A stretch of DNA of 64,000 nt. Origin: an uncultured Xanthomonas sp. Lineage in GTDB: Bacteria; Pseudomonadota; Gammaproteobacteria; Xanthomonadales; Xanthomonadaceae. The position numbers and the translations under genes were made by a program. The stretch is from assembly GCA_943912265.1 (NCBI GenBank), contig CALTTS010000017.1, forward strand, positions 1 to 64,000, given 5' to 3'. The notes beneath the pieces were generated by a model. That model had not been told where the DNA came from and did not search any database. It worked only from the letters and a program-made list of their open reading frames with translations. Positions 29,613 to 38,369 of the stretch are shown here, one piece after another; within the stretch, counting starts at the first letter, position 1, and every line of letters starts with the position of its first letter.

Positions 29613-30734
29613 TCAGATGCCGGCGCCGGCCGGGGTGGCCGCCAGTTCGGCGTACTGGGCCGACCAGCCCGGCAGCCGGCCGAGCGCGCCGACACGCGCG
29701 AGGTAGGCTTCGTCGACCGGCTCGCCGCTGGTCAGCGCCACCGCCACGTGCACCGCGCCGGTGACCCAGAAGCTGCGGGTGCTCGAGCGCGCCGGCGTGC
29801 GCTGGAACGCGACCGCCTCCACGATCGGCATCGGCAGGCCCCACAGGCCGAGCAGGTAGGCGCCGGCCTCGGTGTGGCCGGCGGCGACGGCATCGCTGCC
29901 GGCCGGCTCGTGTTCGTTGCGCACGCCCGGCAGCAGCAGGCCGATGTCGGCCAGTAGCGCGGCGGTGGAGCCCAGATCGGCGCTGGCGCCGGGCAGGATC
30001 TTCGCCGCCATCTTCGAGGCCAGCAGGGCGCGGTGCTGCATGGCGTGGTAGTCCACCTGGCTCAGCCGCGGCATCGAGAACACTTCGCTGAACAGCACCA
30101 GGTCGCGCAGCGTGGACAGGCCCAGGCGGGTGATCGCGGTGCGCAGGTCGCTGATGATGCGGCCAGTGGAGAAGTAGGCCGAGTTGCACAGCTGCAGCAC
30201 CTTGGCCGCGATGGCCGGGTCGCCGGCCACCAGCCGCGCGATCTCGCCGATGTCGGCGTTCTCGTCCTGTTCGAGCGCGTGGCTCAGGCGCAGGTACAGC
30301 GACGGCGGCGAGGGCAGCTTCTCGATCCGGCCGATGGTGTCGCGCAGGCGCTCGTTGTCGAGCAGGTCGCGCAGCTCCTCGATGCTGGTCACCGCTTCGA
30401 GCAGGGTTTCCGGGGTCAGCGGCAGCGGCAGGAAGCGGTGCGCCACGCCGATGATCCGCGGCGGCGGCGCGGAATGGCTGGGCGAGGGGTCGATCAGGGC
30501 GATGCGGATGGTTTCCGGGCGCAGCGTGCGCGCCTGGCCGAGCAGCGCCGAAGGGGTGATGTCCGGCAGCGCGGGGGCGACCAGGATGACGTCGACCGGC
30601 TGGCTGGAAAGCAGGGCGATGGCGCTGTTGCCGTCGGCGACGGTGTCCACGTGCCAGTCGTCGCCGAGGTCGACGATGTAGGCGGCCAGATCGGCGGGCA
30701 GGTTGGCCTCGGGGCCGACGTACAGAATGCGCAA
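29613..30734 (-). CDS. HDOD-domain protein with degenerate receiver domain
   Basis: 373 residues starting at TTG 30734, chosen because AGGGGA lies eight bases upstream and the receiver fold begins there (LRILYVGPEANLP). Residues 1-120 form a CheY-like fold, but the phosphoacceptor position reads VDVILVAPALPD, with Ala where Asp is expected, so it should not be phosphorylated. Residues ~150-340 are an HDOD domain (PSLYLRLSHALEQDENADIG, KVLQLCNSAYFSTGRIISDL), a degenerate HD hydrolase fold used in signalling. It lies alone between thiC and ppa. Confidence 0.85.
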   Translation of the reverse strand: MRILYVGPEANLPADLAAYIVDLGDDWHVDTVADGNSAIALLSSQPVDVILVAPALPDITPSALLGQARTLRPETIRIALIDPSPSHSAPPPRIIGVAHRFLPLPLTPETLLEAVTSIEELRDLLDNERLRDTIGRIEKLPSPPSLYLRLSHALEQDENADIGEIARLVAGDPAIAAKVLQLCNSAYFSTGRIISDLRTAITRLGLSTLRDLVLFSEVFSMPRLSQVDYHAMQHRALLASKMAAKILPGASADLGSTAALLADIGLLLPGVRNEHEPAGSDAVAAGHTEAGAYLLGLWGLPMPIVEAVAFQRTPARSSTRSFWVTGAVHVAVALTSGEPVDEAYLARVGALGRLPGWSAQYAELAATPAGAGI

Positions 30735-30882
30735 GACGAAATCCCCTGCCGGCACGCGATGCCGGCTGCATCCGCGGAATGTACCGAAACGATGCCGGCC
30801 GGTCACCGGTGGGCGGGGCAATCCGTGATGGATTGCCCCGACGCGCGGCCCGCGCCGGGCGGACCGGCGCGCAACGGCCGGA

Positions 30883-31419
30883 TCAGGCCTTGGGCGCGTT
30901 GTAGCGCTCGATGGCCTCGCCGAGGATCTGCTTGGCTTCGGCGGCGTCGCCCCAGCCTTCCACCTTGACCCACTTGCCCTTCTCCAGGTCCTTGTAGTGC
31001 TCGAAGAAGTGGCCGATGCGCTCCAGCCAGTGCGAGGACACCTGGTGCAGGTGCTCGACGTGGGTGTAGCCGTTGAAGATCTTCGCCACCGGCACGGCCA
31101 GCAGCTTTTCGTCGGCGCCGGCCTCGTCGGTCATCCGCAGCACGCCGACCGGGCGGCAGCGGATCACCGCGCCGGGCACCAGCGACAGCGGCAGCACCAC
31201 CAGCACGTCGAGCGGGTCGCCGTCGCCGCCGAGGGTCTGCGGCACGTAGCCGTAGTTGCAGGGGTAGCGCATGGGCGTGGACAGGATGCGGTCGACGAAG
31301 ATCGCGCCGGTTTCCTTGTCCACTTCGTACTTGACCGGCTCGGAATCCTTCGGGATCTCGATGACGACGTTGATTTCGTCCGGCGGGTTCTTGCCGGCGC
31401 TGACCAGTTCCAGGCCCAT
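30883..31419 (-). CDS. ppa: Inorganic pyrophosphatase
   Basis: Soluble family I pyrophosphatase, 178 residues, hydrolysing PPi to phosphate. Conserved Mg/PPi-binding residues are seen in VVIEIPKDSEPVKYEVDK, PCNYGYVPQTLGGDGDPLDVL and the C-terminal KVEGWG. The organism also has a PPi-using phosphofructokinase 0.7 kb away, so the two would compete for PPi. Confidence 0.97.
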   Translation of the reverse strand: MGLELVSAGKNPPDEINVVIEIPKDSEPVKYEVDKETGAIFVDRILSTPMRYPCNYGYVPQTLGGDGDPLDVLVVLPLSLVPGAVIRCRPVGVLRMTDEAGADEKLLAVPVAKIFNGYTHVEHLHQVSSHWLERIGHFFEHYKDLEKGKWVKVEGWGDAAEAKQILGEAIERYNAPKA

Positions 31420-31575
31420 TGCACTGCTCCAGGGACGTGAGGGTTGACGGAACCGGCGATTTTACCCGCATGTTTGCCCGCCTGTCCGGGCCGGCGCAGC
31501 GGCCGCCGCGGGGTGCACCGGATGTTCAGCCGGGGAGTGCGAGGCTGCGTGCCGGTTCCCGCGAGGAGGCATCCG

Positions 31576-32106
31576 ATGATGACGAAAGCTCCTGTCTTGT
31601 GCCTGGCCGTGCTGCTGCTGGCCTGCGCGACGGTGCCGGCCGTCGCCCGGGCAGCCGGGGCGCAGCCGGAAATCCGGCGCCCGCCGGCGACGCCGCAGGC
31701 GGTCGGGGCCGAGCACACGCTGCGCCAGATCCCGGAGGCCTGCGTTCGCCTGCAGGGCCGCTTCACCGGCGAGGCGGCCAGCCCTTATGTGTTCGAAACC
31801 GTGCCGAGCTCGCCCACCTGCCAGCCGCGGGCGAAACTCGCCGCGTTCACTCCGGCCATCGCGCAGCCCTCGTCGGGGTGGGTGCTCAACGACGTGATCC
31901 GCGTGCCGCGCGCCGACTGTCCGGCACAGCAGGCGGTGGTGCGGGTCTGGCGCCGGCCGGCCACGGCCGCGCCGCCGGCGCTGGACGCGCAGGGCCGGTC
32001 GCGGATCTATCTGGAGGATGCGCAGGCGAAGGCGGCGGCCGGCCGCCTGGCCGCGCTGCCGGCGTACGCGGTGGAACAGGCGGTGGAAGGCCGCTGCGGA
32101 ACCTGA
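31576..32106 (+). CDS. Secreted hypothetical protein
   Basis: 176 residues from ATG 31576 (GAGGAG upstream). The N-terminus has a signal peptide (APVLCLAVLLLACATVPAVA), either cut at ARAAG by signal peptidase I or anchored as a lipoprotein at LLAC. The mature region holds four Cys (EACVRL, SPTCQP, RADCPA, EGRCGT), suggesting two disulfides. No domain is recognised. It is divergent from ppa and convergent with pfp; function unknown. Confidence 0.65.
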   Translation: MMTKAPVLCLAVLLLACATVPAVARAAGAQPEIRRPPATPQAVGAEHTLRQIPEACVRLQGRFTGEAASPYVFETVPSSPTCQPRAKLAAFTPAIAQPSSGWVLNDVIRVPRADCPAQQAVVRVWRRPATAAPPALDAQGRSRIYLEDAQAKAAAGRLAALPAYAVEQAVEGRCGT

Positions 32107-32118
32107 GCGCGTTTCGGC

Positions 32119-33372
32119 TCAGGGCCAGTCCGGCAGCCTGCGTGCCACCGCCACGTGCTTCGGCTCGACGTAGGCCGGCAGGCCGTCGCGTCCCCAGGGC
32201 AGCGGCGCTTCGCCGCGGATCAGTGGTTGCAGGTAACGCCGCGCGGCCGGCGTGATGCCGAAACCGTCGCGGCGGATGAAACCGGCCGGCAGTTTCTTTT
32301 CCCGGTTGGCCACTTGCGCCAGCGGTGCGGCCTGGATCTTCCAGCGATAGGGCGTATCGGACGTGCGCACGATCACCGGCATCGTCGCGTTGCGTCCGGC
32401 CAGCGCCAGTTTCACCGCCGCGCGGCCGACCGCCTGCGCCTGCTCCCAGTCGGTCTTCGAGGCCACGTGGCGGGCCGAGCGTTGCAGGTAGTCGGGCACG
32501 GCCCAGTGCGTTTTCAGGCCGAGCACGTCCTTGACCCGGCCGGCCAGATGCGCGGCCACGCCGCCGAGCTGGGCATGGCCGAAAGCATCGGTGCCGGCGC
32601 CGGATTCGGCGACGAAGCGGCCTTGCGCGTCGCGGATGCCTTCGCTGGCCACCACCACGCACCAGCCCACGCGCGCCACCACCTGCTGCACGCGGGCGAG
32701 GAAGGCGGCTTCGTCGTAGGCGCGCTCCGGGAACAGGATGATCTGCGGTGCCTGTTCCGGCGCGTCGCCGGCCAGGCCCGCGGCGGCGGCCAGCCAGCCG
32801 GCGTGACGGCCCATGACCTCGTACACGAACACCTTGGTGGATGTTTCGGCCATCGCCATCACGTCCAGCGCCGCTTCGCGCACGGACACGGCCGTGTATT
32901 TGGCGGCCGAACCGAAACCGGGGCAGCAGTCGGTGACGGCCAGGTCGTTGTCGATGGTCTTGGGCACGCCGATGCAGGTCAGCGGATAGCCGAATTCGGC
33001 CGCCAGCCCGGAGACCTTCAATGCCGTGTCGGCCGAGTCGTTGCCGCCGTTGTAGAGGAACCAGCGCACGTCGTGGGCGGCCAGCACGTCGAGCAGGCGT
33101 TCGTAGCGGGCACGGTCGGCCTCGACCGACTTCAACTTGACCCGGCACGAGCCGAACGCGCCGCCCGGCGTGTGCGCCAGCGCGCGCACGGTGGCCGCCG
33201 ATTCCTTCGACGCATCGATCAGGTCCTCGCGCAGCGCGCCGAGGATGCCGTTGCGCGCGGCCAGCACCTTGACGCCCTGCGCGCGGGCCTCGGCCAGCAC
33301 CGCCGAGGCGGTGGCGTTGATGACGGCGGTGACGCCGCCGGACTGGGCATACAGAAGCTTGCCTTGCACCAT
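32119..33372 (-). CDS. pfp: 6-phosphofructokinase, pyrophosphate-type
   Basis: 417 residues from ATG 33372 (GGAGGGG upstream). It phosphorylates fructose 6-phosphate reversibly, probably with PPi. The phosphoryl-donor loop reads YNGGNDSAD, where ATP enzymes have GGDGS; Asp in place of the second Gly blocks ATP and marks PPi enzymes. GVPKTIDNDLAVTDCCPGFG, MGRHAGWLAAA and SEGI complete the fold. PPi-dependent PFK activity is established for Xanthomonas. Asn in GGND instead of GGDD is a small departure from many PPi enzymes. Confidence 0.92.
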   Translation of the reverse strand: MVQGKLLYAQSGGVTAVINATASAVLAEARAQGVKVLAARNGILGALREDLIDASKESAATVRALAHTPGGAFGSCRVKLKSVEADRARYERLLDVLAAHDVRWFLYNGGNDSADTALKVSGLAAEFGYPLTCIGVPKTIDNDLAVTDCCPGFGSAAKYTAVSVREAALDVMAMAETSTKVFVYEVMGRHAGWLAAAAGLAGDAPEQAPQIILFPERAYDEAAFLARVQQVVARVGWCVVVASEGIRDAQGRFVAESGAGTDAFGHAQLGGVAAHLAGRVKDVLGLKTHWAVPDYLQRSARHVASKTDWEQAQAVGRAAVKLALAGRNATMPVIVRTSDTPYRWKIQAAPLAQVANREKKLPAGFIRRDGFGITPAARRYLQPLIRGEAPLPWGRDGLPAYVEPKHVAVARRLPDWP

Positions 33373-33436
33373 CGTCGCATGCCCCTCCGGGGGCGGGTAC
33401 CTCGGGTGCGGACCCGGATGCGTTAAGCTTGCGGCC

Positions 33437-33505
33437 ATGTCGCGGTGCGGCATGCCGGGGCGCCCGGCGGCACCGCCGGCCCCGGGTTTTTTTCTTCAGG
33501 AGTGA
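33437..33505 (+). CDS. Possible 22-codon upstream ORF overlapping the adk leader hairpin
   Basis: ATG 33437 to TGA 33503-33505, four bases before the adk ATG. It encodes MSRCGMPGRPAAPPAPGFF followed by LQE. It runs through the whole hairpin and T run and includes the adk AGGAG, so its translation would melt the hairpin and could deliver ribosomes to adk. No clear ribosome site of its own is seen; it may be chance. Confidence 0.35.
   Translation: MSRCGMPGRPAAPPAPGFFLQE
33455..33493 (+). terminator. Terminator-like hairpin with seven T's directly before adk
   Basis: CCGGGGC-GCC-CGGCGG (33455-33470) pairs with CCGCCGGCCCCGG (33473-33485) with a three-base bulge, then GTTTTTTTC. It has the form of a strong intrinsic terminator on the plus strand, yet it sits 16 bases from the adk start with no plus-strand gene upstream to terminate. 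Confidence 0.7.
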
Positions 33506-33508
33506 TCT

Positions 33509-34072
33509 ATGCGTTTGGTTCTACTCGGTCCGCCCGGCTCGGGCAAGGGCACCCAGGCGGTGCGGTTGAAGGAGTTCCTGAAGGTTCCGCACATCTCCAC
33601 CGGCGACCTGCTGCGCGCGGAAGTCGCCGCCGGCACGCCGCTCGGCCTGCAGGCCAAGGAAGTGATGGCCCGCGGCGAGCTGGTGTCCGATGAGATCCTG
33701 CTCGGCATGCTCGAAGCGCGCCTGGCCCAGCCCGACGCCGCCACCGGCTTCATCCTCGACGGCTATCCGCGCAACCTGGCCCAGGCCGATGCGCTGGCCG
33801 CGCTGCTGGCCCGCATCGGCCAGCCGGTGGACGCCGCCGTGCAGCTGGAAGTGCCGACCGAACTGCTGGTCGAGCGCATCGCCGGCCGCGCCAAGGCCGA
33901 GGGCCGCGCCGACGACAACCCGGAGTCGGTGCGCAAGCGCCTGCAGATCTACGCCGATTCCACCGCGCCGGTGATCGGCTACTACAAGGAGCGCGGCCTG
34001 CTGACCGTGGTCGACGGCGTCGGCGAGCTGGACGAGGTCACCGAGCGGCTGAAGAAGGCGCTCAAGGGCTGA
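33509..34072 (+). CDS. adk: Adenylate kinase
   Basis: Essential ATP + AMP to 2 ADP phosphotransfer. 187 residues, the short-lid form. P-loop GPPGSGKGT at the N-terminus, the AMP-binding HISTGDLLRAEV and DGYPRNLAQA, and a short lid (GRADDNPESVRKRL) without zinc cysteines. AGGAG precedes the ATG by seven bases. Its 5' region holds a terminator-like hairpin and a tiny upstream ORF. Confidence 0.97.
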   Translation: MRLVLLGPPGSGKGTQAVRLKEFLKVPHISTGDLLRAEVAAGTPLGLQAKEVMARGELVSDEILLGMLEARLAQPDAATGFILDGYPRNLAQADALAALLARIGQPVDAAVQLEVPTELLVERIAGRAKAEGRADDNPESVRKRLQIYADSTAPVIGYYKERGLLTVVDGVGELDEVTERLKKALKG

Positions 34073-34098
34073 GTTCCGCCGCCGCGCGTTTCCTCCGG

Positions 34099-34119
34099 CG
34101 CCCCGCTCCGTGCGGGGCG
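34099..34119 (+). terminator. Terminator after adk
   Basis: CGCCCCGC/GCGGGGCG with a five-base loop, 27 bases after the adk stop; only GTTTCC follows. Confidence 0.5.
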
Positions 34120-34201
34120 TCGGCGTTTCCGGCACGGGTGTCCGGGGCGAACGGCTTCGCGGCGGTGCGCCGGCTCCGGCCGGATCGGCGACAATCGGCG
34201 C

Positions 34202-35608
34202 ATGAGCAAGATCCACATCCTCGGAATCGCCGGCACCTTCATGGGCGGCGTGGCGGCGCTGGCGCGCGAACTCGGCTGCGAGGTCGAAGGCAGCGACCAG
34301 GCGATCTACCCGCCGATGTCCACCCAGCTGGAAACCCTGGGCATCGCGCTGAGGCAGGGCTACCTGCCCGGCAACATCTCGGCCGACTGCGACGCCATCC
34401 TCGTTGGCAACGCGCTCTCGCGCGGCAACCCGGCGGTGGAGGCGGTGCTCGACGACGGCCGCCGCTACACCTCCGGCGCGCAGTGGCTGGCCGAGCGCGT
34501 GCTGCCCGGGCGCACCACCCTGGCGGTGGCCGGCACCCACGGCAAGACCACCACCACCACGCTGCTGACCTTCCTGCTGGAGACGGCCGGGCGCGCGCCG
34601 GGCTTCCTCGTCGGCGGCGTGCCGGAGGACTTCGGCGTGTCGGCGCGGCTCGGCGACGGCGCCGAGTTCGTGGTCGAGGCCGACGAGTACGACACCGCGT
34701 TCTTCGACAAGCGCAGCAAGTTCGTCCACTACCGGCCGAGGATCGCCATCCTCAACAACCTCGAATACGACCACGCCGACATCTTCCCGGACGTGGCCGC
34801 GATCCAGCGCCAGTTCCACCACCTGGTGCGCACGGTGCCGGGCAATGGCCGGCTGGTCGTCAACGGCGAGGATGCGCGCCTGGCCGAGGTGCTGGCGATG
34901 GGCTGCTGGACGCCGGTGGAGACCTTCGGCCTGGATGATGCCTCGGTGGCCCTCGTCCGCGGCGACGGCGGCGCCGGCTTCGACTGGAGCGCGCGCCTGC
35001 TGGAAGCCGACGGCAGCGCGTTCGTCGTGCTGCATCGGGGCGTGGAACTCGGCACCGTGCGCTGGCCGCTGCTCGGCCGCCACAGCGTGATGAACGGGCT
35101 GGCGGCGCTGGCCGCCGCGCATGCGGTGGGCGTGGAACCGGCCGAGGTGATCCCGGCGCTGGCGCGCTTCCACAGCGTCAAGCGGCGGCTGGAACTGGTC
35201 GGCCACCACGCTGGCATCGACGTGTACGACGACTTCGCCCACCACCCGACCGCCATCGCCACCACGCTGGCCGGCCTGCGCGCCAGGGTCGGGCCGGGGC
35301 GGCGCATCGTCGTGGCGATGGAGCCGCGCAGCAATTCCATGCGCCTGGGCGCGCACGCCGCCGCGCTGGCGCCGTCGCTGGATCTGGCCGACGTGGTGGT
35401 GTTCCTGCACCGTCCCGAACTGGCGTGGGATGCCGACAAAGTGGTGGACGCGCTGCGCGGCGACGGCCATTCGGTGCCGAGCGTGGATGCGCTGCTGGCC
35501 GAGCTGGGCCGCATCGTGATGCCCGGCGACGCGGTGGTGTTCATGTCCAACGGCGGCTTCGAGGGCGCGCCGCGGCGCTTCGTCGCCGCGCTCGAAAGCA
35601 CGCGCTGA
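34202..35608 (+). CDS. mpl: UDP-N-acetylmuramate:L-Ala-gamma-D-Glu-meso-DAP ligase
   Basis: Murein-recycling ligase joining the recovered tripeptide to UDP-MurNAc. 468 residues, Mur-ligase architecture: N-terminal Rossmann IHILGIAGTFMGG (the Mpl-type variant of the MurC motif), P-loop VAGTHGKTTTTT, VVEADEYDTAFFDKRSKF (typical of Mpl), ILNNLEYDHADIF, and the C-terminal YDDFAHHPTAI. Cytosolic, single gene. Confidence 0.96.
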   Translation: MSKIHILGIAGTFMGGVAALARELGCEVEGSDQAIYPPMSTQLETLGIALRQGYLPGNISADCDAILVGNALSRGNPAVEAVLDDGRRYTSGAQWLAERVLPGRTTLAVAGTHGKTTTTTLLTFLLETAGRAPGFLVGGVPEDFGVSARLGDGAEFVVEADEYDTAFFDKRSKFVHYRPRIAILNNLEYDHADIFPDVAAIQRQFHHLVRTVPGNGRLVVNGEDARLAEVLAMGCWTPVETFGLDDASVALVRGDGGAGFDWSARLLEADGSAFVVLHRGVELGTVRWPLLGRHSVMNGLAALAAAHAVGVEPAEVIPALARFHSVKRRLELVGHHAGIDVYDDFAHHPTAIATTLAGLRARVGPGRRIVVAMEPRSNSMRLGAHAAALAPSLDLADVVVFLHRPELAWDADKVVDALRGDGHSVPSVDALLAELGRIVMPGDAVVFMSNGGFEGAPRRFVAALESTR

Positions 35609-35685
35609 AGACCTTGCGCTGACGGCACGCCGGCCTGTCGGCGGCAGGCCGCGCGGCTTTCATCCCGCGACCGGATGGGTCAAAG

Positions 35686-35719
35686 CGAAGGGCGCGACCG
35701 TTGCCGGCCGCGCCCTTCG
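35686..35719. terminator. Bidirectional terminator between mpl and gcd
   Basis: Perfect 11-bp stem CGAAGGGCGCG/CGCGCCCTTCG with a 12-base loop; GTGTTTCC follows on the plus side and CTTTG on the minus side. It lies between convergent genes. Confidence 0.7.
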
Positions 35720-35742
35720 TGTTTCCTGCCCGGCGTGCCTGC

Positions 35743-38181
35743 TCAGTCGGGCAGCGCGTAGGCCTGGATGTAGTCGCCCGAGCGCGTGCCCAGGCCGCCG
35801 TGGCCGCCGGCGGCGATCACCACGTACTGCTTGCCGTCGATCTCGTAGCTCATCGGCGTGGCCTGGCCGCCGGCCGGCAGCCGTGCGCGCCAGACTTCCT
35901 TGCCGTCGGACAGACGGATGGCGCGGATGTAGTCGTCGGCGGTGGCGCCGATGAACACCAGCCCGCTCTTGGTGATCACGTTGCCGCCGATGTTGAACAT
36001 GCCGGTCTTCAGCGGCAGGTTGACGTGGGTGCGGAACGGGCCGGTGTCGCGGGTGGTGCCCAGCGGCTTCTGCCAGACGATCTTCTTGCCGACCAGATCG
36101 ATCGCGGTCAGCGTGCCCCAGATCGGGCCCTTGCAGGGCACGTCCAGCGGGCCCAGCCACGGGTTGGTGTAAGCCACGTACGGGGTGCCGTAGTCGGGCG
36201 AGATCGACAGCGCGTCACCCTTGGCGGCCGGCTTGTTGCCCTTGCCGTCCCATTTGGGCAGCACGCCGGAGGCTTCCACCCCGCCGCGCTTTTCCAGCCG
36301 GATGCGGAACGGCAGGTAGCTGGCGTTGGCCACCAGCAGCTTGTGCACCGGGTCGATCGAGGCGCCCTGCCAGTCGACGATGCCGTAGAAGGCCGGGTAG
36401 ACGATGGTCTCCTTGCCCACGTGCGGCGGGGTGAACTGGCCTTCGTAGGCCGACTGGCGGAACTGGATGCGGCAGATCATCTGGTCGAACAGGGTGGCGC
36501 CCCACATGTCCGATTCCTTCAGGTCCGGCGGCGTCAGCGAGGGCAGGCCGGTGGCGAACGGCTGGGTCGGGCTCACGCGGTCGTCAGGGGCCACGCCGGC
36601 GGTGGGCACCTTGCGTTCTTCCACCGGATAGCCGGGCACCGGCTGGCCGGTGCGGCGGTCGAGCACGAAGAACTCGCCGCGCTTGGTCGACTGCACCATC
36701 GCCGGCACGATGTTGCCGCTGGCGTCGGGCAGGTCCACCAGCGACGGGCCGATCGGGATGTCCATGTCCCACAGGTCGTGGTGCACGGTCTGGAAGGTCC
36801 ACTTGCGCTCGCCGGTGGCGATGTCCAGGGCGATGGTGGCGCTGGAGGTGGCGTCGTCGAACGGACGGCGGCTGCCGCCCCAGTTGTCCGGCGGCGCGTT
36901 GCCGGTGGGGATGTACAGCAGGCCCAGCGACGGGTCGGCGGTGTACACGCCCCACGCGTTGGGCGTGTCGCGGGTCAGGGTTTCATCGCCTTGCGGCAGC
37001 CAGTTTTCGGGCGTGTGGCCGGCATCCCAGGCCCAGGCCATCTTGCCGGTGACCGGGTCGTAGGCGCGCACCGCGCCGGAGGGCTCGAAGTTGGCCTGGT
37101 TGTCGAAGATCCAGCCGCCCAGCACCACCCGGTCCTTCACCACCAGCGGCGGCGAGGTGATGAAGTGGAAGCCCAGCGGCACGTTGCCCATGTGCTCGGT
37201 CAGCCACACCGAACCGTGCTCGCCGAAGTCCTCGCACGGCTGGCCGGTCCTGGCGTTGACCGCGATGATGCGCACGTCGGCCACCGGCGAGATGATCCGC
37301 TCCGGGCACGAGGTGGCCACGCCTTCCGGCGCCTTGTAATAGGACACGCCGCGGCAGGCGAGGTAGACGTTGGCGTCGACGTTGGCCTTGTTCGGCTTGG
37401 GGTCGTACTTCCACTTGATCTTGCCGGTCTTGGCGTCCATGGCGATCACCCAGCTGTGCGGCGTGCACATGTACAGGGTGTCGTCCACCTTGATCGGAGT
37501 GACTTCGAGATTGAACTCGTGGCCCTGGTCCGGGCCCAGCGCGACGTCCTCGCCGAGCTGCTGGGTGTCGCCGGTGCGGGTGGACCAGGCCAGCTTCAGG
37601 TTCGAGACGTTGGCGGGGGTGATCTGCGCCAGCGGGCTGTAGCGGTCGCCGTGCGGGGTGCGGCCGTAGTAGTGCCAGTCGCCGTCGGGCACCGACGGGT
37701 CGGGCGCGCCGCCGCGCGACTGCGCCAAGTCATAGCTGCCCTGCACGCCGTACGGGCGGAACGCGGCGATCAGGGTCACCGCCAGGGTCAGCACCACGCT
37801 GCCGAGCACGGCGAAGGCGGGCACGCTGCGGCAGGCCGCGCCGAGGTTGCGACGCACCCACGGTGCCAGCAGCCACAGGCCGAGCAGGAACGGCACGAAC
37901 AGCCGCGGCTCCAGCGACCAGAAGTCGAAGCCCACTTCCAGCAAGGCCCAGACCACGGTACCCAGCAACACCAGCGCATACAGCCACAGCGTGGCCTTGC
38001 GGCGCAGGATGGACAGCACGCCGGTCAGCAGGAAGGCGATGCCGATGACGAGGTAATAGCCGCTGCCGCCCAGCGAGGCCAGCTTGGCGCCGCCCCAGAC
38101 GAGGCCGGCACCGGCAATCAGGAAGATCAGGCCGGTCAGGACCGGCCAGAACGGTTTGGTGACGGGTGGTGAGTTCTGCAT
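35743..38181 (-). CDS. gcd: PQQ-dependent membrane glucose dehydrogenase
   Basis: Quinoprotein that oxidises glucose to gluconolactone in the periplasm and feeds electrons to ubiquinone. 812 residues, the usual length. About five N-terminal TM helices (residues ~12-140) precede an eight-bladed PQQ propeller: GDWHYYGRTPHGDRYSPLAQI, TPIKVDDTLYMCTPH, VHHDLWDMDIP, GNVITKSGLVFIGATADDYI and VVIAAGGHGGLGT. GGGGA lies seven bases before the ATG. No pqq biosynthesis gene is in the window, so the cofactor must come from elsewhere. Confidence 0.96.
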   Translation of the reverse strand: MQNSPPVTKPFWPVLTGLIFLIAGAGLVWGGAKLASLGGSGYYLVIGIAFLLTGVLSILRRKATLWLYALVLLGTVVWALLEVGFDFWSLEPRLFVPFLLGLWLLAPWVRRNLGAACRSVPAFAVLGSVVLTLAVTLIAAFRPYGVQGSYDLAQSRGGAPDPSVPDGDWHYYGRTPHGDRYSPLAQITPANVSNLKLAWSTRTGDTQQLGEDVALGPDQGHEFNLEVTPIKVDDTLYMCTPHSWVIAMDAKTGKIKWKYDPKPNKANVDANVYLACRGVSYYKAPEGVATSCPERIISPVADVRIIAVNARTGQPCEDFGEHGSVWLTEHMGNVPLGFHFITSPPLVVKDRVVLGGWIFDNQANFEPSGAVRAYDPVTGKMAWAWDAGHTPENWLPQGDETLTRDTPNAWGVYTADPSLGLLYIPTGNAPPDNWGGSRRPFDDATSSATIALDIATGERKWTFQTVHHDLWDMDIPIGPSLVDLPDASGNIVPAMVQSTKRGEFFVLDRRTGQPVPGYPVEERKVPTAGVAPDDRVSPTQPFATGLPSLTPPDLKESDMWGATLFDQMICRIQFRQSAYEGQFTPPHVGKETIVYPAFYGIVDWQGASIDPVHKLLVANASYLPFRIRLEKRGGVEASGVLPKWDGKGNKPAAKGDALSISPDYGTPYVAYTNPWLGPLDVPCKGPIWGTLTAIDLVGKKIVWQKPLGTTRDTGPFRTHVNLPLKTGMFNIGGNVITKSGLVFIGATADDYIRAIRLSDGKEVWRARLPAGGQATPMSYEIDGKQYVVIAAGGHGGLGTRSGDYIQAYALPD

Positions 38182-38369
38182 GAGGAATCCCCTTGCTTTC
38201 CGTTGGCGGATGCAGCAGAGCGCATCCTGTGTATCAGAAGGATGAAGGTGCTGAAATCGTATTCAAGCCCGACAATCCTACGCCTGCCGCTTTCCGGGGC
38301 AGGGAAAACGAGGCTTGCGAAACAGTCCGTCCCGTCCCCGTTCGCAAACCGGACTGCTTCGGGCCGGTT

